Shown here: piece by piece, positions 54,579 to 61,150 of the stretch
Layout: each line of letters opens with the position of its first letter
How positions within the stretch are numbered: the first letter of the stretch is position 1
Source: an uncultured Clostridia bacterium
GTDB taxonomy: Bacteria; Bacillota; Clostridia; UBA1381
Length of the DNA stretch: 64,000 nt
NCBI GenBank assembly: GCA_947626135.1
Contig: CANQQZ010000004.1
Location: 62,001 to 126,000, forward strand
Direction of reading: 5' to 3'
The notes under the pieces: generated by a model
Database searches by the model: none
What the model was told of the DNA's origin: nothing
What the model saw: only the letters and a program-made list of their open reading frames with translations
Made by a program: the position numbers and the translations under genes

Positions 54579-56801
54579 TCAGCGTCCGCCGCCCGGACCG
54601 CCCATGCCGCCGCCCGGACCGCCCATGCCGCCGCGATTGCCGCCTGAACCGCCCATGCCGCCGCCCGGACCGCCCATGCCGCCGCCCATCTGGCTGAACG
54701 CGTCCTCCATATCGTCGGAAAGCACATCGTCGTTTAACGCAAACGCGTTAACGGCTCTTACAACGTCGCCCTCGTTGATACCGGATTTTATTTCAATATA
54801 GTCCGAATCGTTTATGCCCGTTTCAACCTTGATCGCGCGATAGCCCTCCGGAACCTCTATGTTTACCGGCAAATCCTCCGAAGTCTCCGAAGTCTCCGAA
54901 GCCTCCGAAGCCGCGCCGGACGGTCCGGCGCTATGCACGGGCGCGCCGCCGCCCGCTGCTCCGTGCCGCGAGCTTTCGCGCATACCGTCGGAGGGAGCCC
55001 CGGCGCTTCGGGTGCTTTCCGGCGCGGAGGCTTTTTCATCGCCGTCCCCGCCCGACAGCATATCAGTAACATCGTTTATATGCGGCTCTCCGGTATCCTT
55101 AACGAATACTATATTGCCCCTGTTAACGCTGCTGACCGGCACCGTGACCGCGTTCACCGCCTCCTCGACGATTATTTCCGCGTCTACGTTCATTCCGGGC
55201 AGCAGGTCTCCGTAATCATCGATTTGAATGTCAATCGTATATGTCGTTACGCCGTTTTCATTCACGCCGTCCACCGGGACCTTCACGACCTTGCCCTCAA
55301 ACCTGCCGTCAACGGCGTCAGCCGTGACCGAAGCCGTCTGACCGACCTTAACGAGAGCAACCTCCGTTTCGTCCACGTCTATGCTGAGCTTCACGCTCGA
55401 TAGATCATATATGACGCAAAGCGGGTCGGTATTGCCGCCGTTTGCGGAGTCGACCGTGTCGCCCGATTTTGCGTTTTTCGTCACGACTGTGCCGTCGATC
55501 GGCGCCTCAACCACAAAGTCGTCCACCGCATCCTGCGCGTTCTGCACCTGGAGCCGCGCATCGTCCAGCGAAAGCTGTGCGTTCTTTATATTGGAGTCCT
55601 GGGAATATGTGTCATTGTTTATAACCTGCCTTTGAAGCGACAGCACCGCGTCGTCATACGACAAGCGCGCGTTATCGTAAGCGGTTTCAAGCTGATCGGA
55701 GTCGATATATCCCAGCCGCTCGCCCGCGTACACCGCATCGCCCTCGGATATATCAAATCCCGTAAGCGTTCCCGCCGCCTTAGCCGTTATCGTTCTTGAC
55801 TCCGCATATTCAAAGCTTGCCGTATCGGCGCACGCAGCACCGTTGACAACCGCGCTGCCGACGTCCGAGGCTGTAAGCGCCCCGGGATTGGCGACCTCGA
55901 TCGTAGCGTAAACGACCATAGTATGCGCGTCGGACGCGGTTGAAGCCGACGCGGTTTCCGTAACCGTGCCCCATATCGTTTCGCCTGCGCCCGCCACGGA
56001 CACCTCAGCCGCAGCGCCCTCGTATACGTTCTCCGCGTCAAATTCGTTGAAGGGCAGCCTGAGCTTCATTACCGAATCGTCGTATATATCGGCAATCTGC
56101 GCGCCGTTTTGTACGTCGCTGCCGTTCTCGGCGTAAACCGCGCTGACCTTTCCGGATATATCCGGAACAATATAACGGTCCTGCAGCGCGCTGTCAGCGT
56201 CATTCAGACTGTTTAACGCGCGCTCCACGGCATTTTGCGCGCTTGCCGTCTGCGCGCTGTTCGAGCTTAAAGTCTGTGATTTCGCTTTGACCGCGTCAGC
56301 GTATTGCTGCTGCGCCTTCGTCAGGTTATTTTTCGCGCTGGTAAGCTGATTCCTCGCGTCCTCATCATCGAACTGATAAAGCTTATCGCCCTTTTTGACC
56401 TTATCGCCCTCGCTTATGTAATCCGATGTTATATCGCCCGAATGCATTGAAATCACGTTATAGGAATCGTTGGGCTCTATATATGACGAGCCGGTAATGG
56501 TATTTGACACCGTGCGGCGCTGCGCCGGCTCGTCAACATACACATCGTTTTCCTCGTCTCCGCCCTTAAGGCTGTGGCTGATAATTCCCGCTCCCACCGC
56601 AATCACCGCCGCGGCAAGAACAGCTCCGCCTATAATAAGCCTTTTCCTTTTCCTTTTTCTTTGTCTCACAAGGTAATCCTCGCCGTTATCATCGTCCTCC
56701 TGGAACGAAATTTCACCGCCCGTTTCCTCTCCGCGCGTCTCCTCTTTGATTTCGTCCTCCTCAGGTTTTTCTTCCCTTACGGTTTCCTCAAGCTCCGACA
56801 T
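54579..56801 (-). CDS. MacA/HlyD-type adaptor with duplicated lipoyl-coiled-coil modules
   Basis: This 740-aa adaptor spans the membrane once (~62-82, LIIGGAVLAAAVIAVGAGI) after a long acidic cytoplasmic segment and a basic RKRKRKR stop. It has two lipoyl/coiled-coil modules: one around SYNVISMHSGDITSDYISEG plus helices NNLTKAQQQYADAVK, another around RTITAKAAGTLTGFDISEG plus KNAQLSLDDARLQVQNAQD. Beta-barrel domains follow (~490-590). Ordinary MacA has one module and ~370-400 aa. A Ser/Ala-rich insert (~615-660) and a GGMGGPGGG tail are extra. First gene of the exporter operon. Confidence 0.88.
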   Translation of the reverse strand: MSELEETVREEKPEEDEIKEETRGEETGGEISFQEDDDNGEDYLVRQRKRKRKRLIIGGAVLAAAVIAVGAGIISHSLKGGDEENDVYVDEPAQRRTVSNTITGSSYIEPNDSYNVISMHSGDITSDYISEGDKVKKGDKLYQFDDEDARNQLTSAKNNLTKAQQQYADAVKAKSQTLSSNSAQTASAQNAVERALNSLNDADSALQDRYIVPDISGKVSAVYAENGSDVQNGAQIADIYDDSVMKLRLPFNEFDAENVYEGAAAEVSVAGAGETIWGTVTETASASTASDAHTMVVYATIEVANPGALTASDVGSAVVNGAACADTASFEYAESRTITAKAAGTLTGFDISEGDAVYAGERLGYIDSDQLETAYDNARLSYDDAVLSLQRQVINNDTYSQDSNIKNAQLSLDDARLQVQNAQDAVDDFVVEAPIDGTVVTKNAKSGDTVDSANGGNTDPLCVIYDLSSVKLSIDVDETEVALVKVGQTASVTADAVDGRFEGKVVKVPVDGVNENGVTTYTIDIQIDDYGDLLPGMNVDAEIIVEEAVNAVTVPVSSVNRGNIVFVKDTGEPHINDVTDMLSGGDGDEKASAPESTRSAGAPSDGMRESSRHGAAGGGAPVHSAGPSGAASEASETSETSEDLPVNIEVPEGYRAIKVETGINDSDYIEIKSGINEGDVVRAVNAFALNDDVLSDDMEDAFSQMGGGMGGPGGGMGGSGGNRGGMGGPGGGMGGPGGGR
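54583..54690 (-). repeat. Tandem repeat encoding a GGMGGPGGG tail
   Basis: Units of type CCGCCCGGACCGCCCATGCCG repeat about five times, encoding the Gly/Met/Pro tail of the adaptor. The N-terminus of the C11 protease at 0-1.2 kb has similar composition. Confidence 0.85.
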
Positions 56802-56835
56802 ATATTTCACGCCCTCCCGCAATTGATTTCGTATA

Positions 56836-56874
56836 AATTAAAAAGCCGAAACAGATTATTCCCTCCGCTTCAGC
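56836..56874 (-). terminator. Terminator within the leader of the exporter operon
   Basis: On the minus strand GCTGAA pairs with TTCGGC (G-U allowed), followed by TTTTTAATTT, some 35 nt before the adaptor start. Confidence 0.55.
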
Positions 56875-56917
56875 AGCAATTTTCATTCTCCGTCCGCGGG
56901 AATAACCGAAAAGGCAT
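56870..56917 (-). CDS. Possible 15-codon leader peptide of the exporter operon
   Basis: ATG 56917 opens MPFRLFPRTENENCC, with AGGAGG just before it (spacing is short). The stop codon overlaps the 5' arm of the leader terminator, as expected for ribosome-mediated attenuation. This is inferred from position only. Confidence 0.35.
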   Translation of the reverse strand: MPFRLFPRTENENCC

Positions 56918-56946
56918 GCCTCCTCTCAGGCAAGCCTCATTCCCCC
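56886..56946 (-). ncRNA. Structured leader element of the exporter operon
   Basis: On the minus strand GCGGGGGAAT/ATTCCCGC encloses AGGCTTGCCT and AGGCATGCCT, which can pair with one mismatch. With the promoter and terminator it forms a ~165-nt leader. I match it to no riboswitch class. Confidence 0.45.
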
Positions 56947-56971
56947 GCAGATAAATCATATCATCGTACTT

Positions 56972-57000
56972 ATTGTATCATCTTGATATACTTTTGTCAA
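56972..57000 (-). promoter_or_regulatory. Promoter of the exporter operon
   Basis: On the minus strand consensus TTGACA and TACAAT are separated by 17 bp. The start codon is ~165 nt further on. Confidence 0.85.
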
Positions 57001-57083
57001 TCGGAGAATTATTAACAATTTATGAACAAGTGCCGCGTATTTTTATCGTAAAATTAAAAAAAAATTACAAACATTATTTTCTA

Positions 57084-57112
57084 TTGTATTTGCGAAAAAA
57101 AGAATATATAAT
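57084..57112 (+). promoter_or_regulatory. Promoter of the HlyD-like/yggS/sepF unit
   Basis: TTGTAT and TATAAT are separated by 17 bp. Confidence 0.75.
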
Positions 57113-57144
57113 AAATATAATATGTTGATTTTTGGGGAAATGCT

Positions 57145-58335
57145 ATGAAGAAGATATTCATTATAATAATATGTCTCATGGCGGCTGTAATTTTAGGATA
57201 CGGAATACACTACGCCGCGGCTCCCGTATCGTCGCAGGAGCTGGAAAGAGCAACTCATGAAAAATCCGCTCCGGCGCGGGGATATATAGTCCGCGACGAA
57301 ACGGCTTATTACGCCGACAGGAGCGGACAGCTGTATAACAATGTCGCGGTGGGCGCGAGAGTGGCAAAGGATTCTCTTATATATACCATTTACGACGGCA
57401 GCGTTGACCCATCGGTCATAAGCGAGCTTAATACGCTTAACCGAAGCATCGCGGCAGCCGAAGCGGAGCAGGCTTCGGAAAGCTACAGCTCGGATTCGAT
57501 CTCCGTCGAGAGCGAGATCGCCTCACGCACGGCGCAGATCATCGGCGCGGCACGTGAAAACGACGTTACAAGCATAGCCCGGTATAAAAAGGATATAAAC
57601 AGCCTCCGCCAAAACGGCTCCATTATAAGCGCCGCGGATGAGCTGACGGAGCTTACGGCGCGCAGGGACGCCCTCGAGGCGCAGCTTGGAAACGGCATAA
57701 GCGAGCGCTATGCCGAAAATTCCGGCGTCTTTACCACCTACTATGACGGCATGGAGGATGTTTTGAGCACGGACAGGGCGGACGAGTATACGGTGGAATA
57801 TATAGAATCGCTCGGCGAGGCGTCGTCCAGGGAAAGCCATTACGATACCGTCGAGGAGGGCGGATTCGTATGCTGTATAGTAAACAACCACCTGTGGAGC
57901 GTTCTGCTCGTTACGGAGCGCAAAGCCCTTGACGGCAGCGAAATCGGCGATACCGTCACAGTGCGATTCAACAATATCGCGGGCGAGGAGCGCGACGGAA
58001 AAATATCATACATAAGCAGCGAGGAGCAGGACAAGGACGGGCGCTGCTTTGTAATTATCGAATGCTCGGAATATTTCGAGGGCGCCTATTCATACAGAAA
58101 CGCCGACGCAGATATAATATTTGAAAAATATTCCGGTTACAAGGTGCCCGTTCAGGCTGTTCACAGCGAGGAGCAGCGGCAGTTTGTCATAGGCCTGTCC
58201 GATAACCGCCTGTACGAATGCGATATAAACGTACTGTATTCGAACACCGACGAGGGATACGCAATCGTGGATTCCGCAGACGGAGCCGAGCATTCGCTGT
58301 CCTCGGCGGACAGAATTCTGACCGGTGAGAGGTGA
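57145..58335 (+). CDS. HlyD-like membrane protein preceding yggS-sepF
   Basis: This 396-aa protein has an N-terminal transmembrane helix (~3-25), a lipoyl-like half (ARGYIVRDETAYYADRSGQLYNN), a coiled coil (~90-190), and the second half with SVLLVTERKALDGSEIGDTV. It resembles HlyD-type adaptors but without an adjacent transporter. Genes of this kind commonly precede yggS-sepF in Clostridia, which suggests an envelope or division role rather than export; this is inference. The start ATG 57145 has a weak ribosome site (GGGGAAA). Confidence 0.75.
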   Translation: MKKIFIIIICLMAAVILGYGIHYAAAPVSSQELERATHEKSAPARGYIVRDETAYYADRSGQLYNNVAVGARVAKDSLIYTIYDGSVDPSVISELNTLNRSIAAAEAEQASESYSSDSISVESEIASRTAQIIGAARENDVTSIARYKKDINSLRQNGSIISAADELTELTARRDALEAQLGNGISERYAENSGVFTTYYDGMEDVLSTDRADEYTVEYIESLGEASSRESHYDTVEEGGFVCCIVNNHLWSVLLVTERKALDGSEIGDTVTVRFNNIAGEERDGKISYISSEEQDKDGRCFVIIECSEYFEGAYSYRNADADIIFEKYSGYKVPVQAVHSEEQRQFVIGLSDNRLYECDINVLYSNTDEGYAIVDSADGAEHSLSSADRILTGER

Positions 58336-58339
58336 TTTT

Positions 58340-59041
58340 ATGAGCATAAATGAAAATCTGGCACAGGTGCGGCGGCGCATAGCCGAGGCGGCGGAGCGTG
58401 CCGGCAGAAGCGCTGATGAGATAACTCTTATCGCCGTAACAAAAACCCGCGCGGCGAAGGAGATAAACGAGGCAATTTCTCTGGGAGTGACCGATATAGG
58501 CGAAAACAAGCCCCAGGAAATACGCGACAAGTTCGCGGATGTAAGCCCTGTCCGCTGGCATATGATAGGTCATCTGCAAACAAATAAGATAAAATACATA
58601 ATCGACCGCGTATGCATGATTCATTCCGTGGACAGCATACATCTTATGGACGAAATCGACAAACAGGCGGGTAAACATAATATCGTTATGGATATACTTA
58701 TCCAGGTCAACATTTCCGGCGAGGAAACAAAGCAGGGCTGCGCTCCGGAGGAGCTTCCCCGGCTGCTTGAACACGCGGGAGAGCTTAACAATATCCGGGT
58801 CAGGGGTCTTATGACAATTGCTCCCAAAGCCGACAGCGGTGTTACAAATTCTTTACATTTTGACAACATTCGCCGGCTTTTTGTTGACATAAGTCAAAAA
58901 AAATACGATAATGTTACTATGGAATGTCTTTCTATGGGCATGAGCGGCGATTATGAAACAGCCATAGAATGCGGCGCGACAATGGTACGCGTGGGCACCG
59001 CGATATTCGGTGAACGCGACTATTCCAAATCGGCGCAATAA
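58340..59041 (+). CDS. yggS: YggS family pyridoxal phosphate homeostasis protein
   Basis: This 233-aa PLP-binding protein has the alanine-racemase N-terminal fold. LIAVTKTRAAKEI carries the PLP Lys, followed by DIGENKPQEI, WHMIGHLQTNK and the C-terminal SMGMSGDYETAI phosphate-binding motif. YggS controls free PLP rather than catalysing a known reaction. Its upstream start GTG 58325 is inside the previous gene; ATG 58340 has GAGGTG upstream. Confidence 0.95.
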   Translation: MSINENLAQVRRRIAEAAERAGRSADEITLIAVTKTRAAKEINEAISLGVTDIGENKPQEIRDKFADVSPVRWHMIGHLQTNKIKYIIDRVCMIHSVDSIHLMDEIDKQAGKHNIVMDILIQVNISGEETKQGCAPEELPRLLEHAGELNNIRVRGLMTIAPKADSGVTNSLHFDNIRRLFVDISQKKYDNVTMECLSMGMSGDYETAIECGATMVRVGTAIFGERDYSKSAQ

Positions 59042-59062
59042 ACGAAAAAAGGAGATGTGGTT

Positions 59063-59518
59063 ATGAGCTTCATAAACAGCGTAAAGAATTTCATCGGCAT
59101 GGAAGACGATGACGAATATTACGACGACGAATACATGGAGGACGATGACGAGGAATATGAGGAGGAGCCGAGAAAGCAGCGCTTTTCATCATTCGCGAAC
59201 AGAGCGTCCAAGGTCGTTCCCGTGAGAGCGCAGGGCTCCAATAACAAGGTTCGCATCATAAAGCCAAAAAGCTTTGAGGAATCAGGTAAAATTGCCGATG
59301 AAATCAAGGGGGACAGGCTCGTTATTTTTGACGTGACCACTCTCGATATCGACCAGGCAAGACGTATCGTTGATTTTATAGTCGGCTCGGCATACGCTTT
59401 AAACGGCAATGTACGGCGCGTTTCGGGCGGTATTTTTGTCGCGGCTCCCAACAGCATAGATATTACGGGCGACAATTTAAAGGAGCAGACGAGAAGCAGC
59501 TTTGACTGGAATGTCTGA
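59063..59518 (+). CDS. sepF: Cell division protein SepF
   Basis: This 151-aa protein begins with the membrane-targeting helix MSFINSVKNFIGM, then an Asp/Glu/Tyr-rich linker (~14-38), and the SepF core (IIKPKSFEESGKIADEIK, LDIDQARRIVDFIVGSAYAL, GGIFVAAPNSIDI). SepF polymerises into arcs and anchors FtsZ to the membrane. AAAGGAG lies 8 nt before ATG 59063. Confidence 0.96.
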   Translation: MSFINSVKNFIGMEDDDEYYDDEYMEDDDEEYEEEPRKQRFSSFANRASKVVPVRAQGSNNKVRIIKPKSFEESGKIADEIKGDRLVIFDVTTLDIDQARRIVDFIVGSAYALNGNVRRVSGGIFVAAPNSIDITGDNLKEQTRSSFDWNV

Positions 59519-59572
59519 TAAAAGCGAATTGAGGGGCTTTGCGGGGCCCCTTATTTCATTATGAGGTAAATT

Positions 59573-60319
59573 ATGGACAACGGCAACGCGCTTATCACAG
59601 CGCGCGCGAACGATTTAATACGGCAATGCGAGCGGTCCGCATCCGTTAAATTCAGCGCCTTTTTAGACGGGGCGCAGCAGCGCATCATATCCGAAAATGT
59701 AAATTTTTACGGATGCGCGGCGAAATTTTTCGGCGGCTATAACGGCGCCGAAAGGAAAATGCTTGGGGTTTTCCCCGAATGGGAGGAGCCTGACGACGGT
59801 GCGTTTCCCATAAAAACGCTTAAAATCACCTCCGTTTATTCCGACGGGCTAACTCATCGTGATTACCTCGGTACGCTTATGGGACAGGGCATTGACCGCT
59901 CGAAAACCGGCGATATTATAATTGACGGCAGCACGGCATATATATTTGTATGCGCCGATATAGCCTCTTATCTGGCGGAAAATATTAAAAAGGTCGGAAA
60001 CAGAGGCGTTAAGATCGAGCTTTGCAGCGGCGCGGCGGATATTCCCGAGCCGAAGCGTGAGAGGGTCGGCGCTGTGTGCGCATCGCTGCGGCTTGATTCC
60101 GTGATCGGGGCGCTCTGCGGCGTTTCGCGCTCGGAAAGTGCCCGGCTGATAAATTCGGAACGCGTCAAGCTCAACCATATTGAATGCACGGACGTTTCAA
60201 AAACCGTCCAGTCGGGCGATTTAATATCCGTCCGCGGCTTCGGCAGATTCGTGTTCCTGTCCGCCGACGGCATGACCCGCAAGGGACGGCTGCATGTGAC
60301 GGCTGAGAAATATATTTAA
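59573..60319 (+). CDS. ylmH: YlmH family S4-domain RNA-binding protein
   Basis: This 248-aa protein has the N-terminal YlmH region (SVKFSAFLDGAQQ, LKITSVYSDGLTHRDYLGTLMGQGI) and a C-terminal S4 domain (LDSVIGALCGVSRSESARLINSERVKLNH). YlmH-type proteins assist ribosome recycling or rescue, and are usually placed between sepF/ylmG and divIVA, as here. GAGG precedes ATG 59573. Confidence 0.94.
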   Translation: MDNGNALITARANDLIRQCERSASVKFSAFLDGAQQRIISENVNFYGCAAKFFGGYNGAERKMLGVFPEWEEPDDGAFPIKTLKITSVYSDGLTHRDYLGTLMGQGIDRSKTGDIIIDGSTAYIFVCADIASYLAENIKKVGNRGVKIELCSGAADIPEPKRERVGAVCASLRLDSVIGALCGVSRSESARLINSERVKLNHIECTDVSKTVQSGDLISVRGFGRFVFLSADGMTRKGRLHVTAEKYI

Positions 60320-60333
60320 GGGAGGACAACCCC

Positions 60334-60774
60334 ATGATTACTCCGGTTGACATTCAAAACAAGGATTTTACAAAAAAAATGCGCGGATACGACCCCGACG
60401 AGGTGGACGATTTCCTTGACGTGATTATAAAGGATTACAGCGCGCTTCTTAAAGAAAATCAATCTCTGAAAAGCAAAATAGGTATGCTGACAAAGACAGT
60501 GGAAAACTACAAGGCTATAGAGGAATCCATGACGCGCTCCGTCGAAATGGCGAAGCAAACGGCGAAGGATATGAAGGATAACGCCAGCGCCGAGGCGCAG
60601 ATGATTATAAATAACGCGAAGCTCGACGCGAGCCGTCTCGCAAAGCAGATAGACGACGAGCATATAAAAAGACATCAGGAAATGCTCCGCGTAAAGTCGG
60701 AAACGGATATGTTCAGGACCCGCGTAAAAAATATGTGTGACGGACTTGTTAAAATACTCGACGATATAGGATGA
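60334..60774 (+). CDS. divIVA: DivIVA-like cell division/polarity protein
   Basis: This 146-aa protein has the N-terminal DivIVA membrane-curvature domain (ITPVDIQNKDFTKKMRGYDPDEVDDFLDVI) followed by coiled coils to the end. DivIVA marks poles and septa and helps site selection. GGGAGG precedes ATG 60334. It closes the yggS-sepF-ylmH-divIVA unit. Confidence 0.95.
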   Translation: MITPVDIQNKDFTKKMRGYDPDEVDDFLDVIIKDYSALLKENQSLKSKIGMLTKTVENYKAIEESMTRSVEMAKQTAKDMKDNASAEAQMIINNAKLDASRLAKQIDDEHIKRHQEMLRVKSETDMFRTRVKNMCDGLVKILDDIG

Positions 60775-60782
60775 TTTTTTTG

Positions 60783-60811
60783 TTGACAACAGAAAAAAAG
60801 TAGTGTATAAT
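60783..60811 (+). promoter_or_regulatory. Promoter of the ileS T-box leader
   Basis: Consensus TTGACA and TATAAT are separated by 17 bp. Confidence 0.92.
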
Positions 60812-60817
60812 TATAGA

Positions 60818-61075
60818 AAATTTCAAAGGCTGCGATGGAGACAGTAGCCCGTATTGAAAGCAATGAGCGAGCCGCGGACGGTGTGAGCGCGGCTGCGAGT
60901 AAAACGGAAGCGAATATCACTCCGGAGCCGCGCGGCTGAAACGCGGGCGCATCTGCGCCGGCTGAATAGGCTTCGCCGGGTTCTCCCGTAACAGAGAGCG
61001 CATATGATTGTATGTAGAGTGGTTAACAATGAGCGTCGGCGCCCTTGTCTTGAAATACAGACAAGGGCGTTTTTT
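60818..61075 (+). ncRNA. T-box leader, isoleucine specifier, upstream of ileS
   Basis: The ~260-nt leader has a long stem I with the specifier loop GAATATCACTC, in which ATC (60916-60918) is an Ile codon. The T-box bulge AGAGTGGTTAACA (61015-61027) holds TGGT, which pairs with the uncharged tRNA end. A terminator (CGCCCTTGTCT/AGACAAGGGCG plus six T) follows at 61040-61075. Uncharged tRNA-Ile should switch it to antitermination and raise ileS expression. The T-box core is somewhat divergent. Confidence 0.88.
61040..61075 (+). terminator. T-box regulated terminator before ileS
   Basis: An 11-bp stem followed by TTTTTT; it is the off-state hairpin of the T-box. Confidence 0.9.
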
Positions 61076-61150
61076 AGCCGCCGGACGGATAAATTTATAT
61101 TTATCGCACAGCCGCATAAATAATTATTTAACATAAATGGAGGAATCGAA

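Noticed and set aside
54565-54727. AAWAV-repeat N-terminal extension of the ABC ATPase
   Set aside because: It is the adaptor's Gly-rich tail read in another frame; the ATPase has a good start at 54562.
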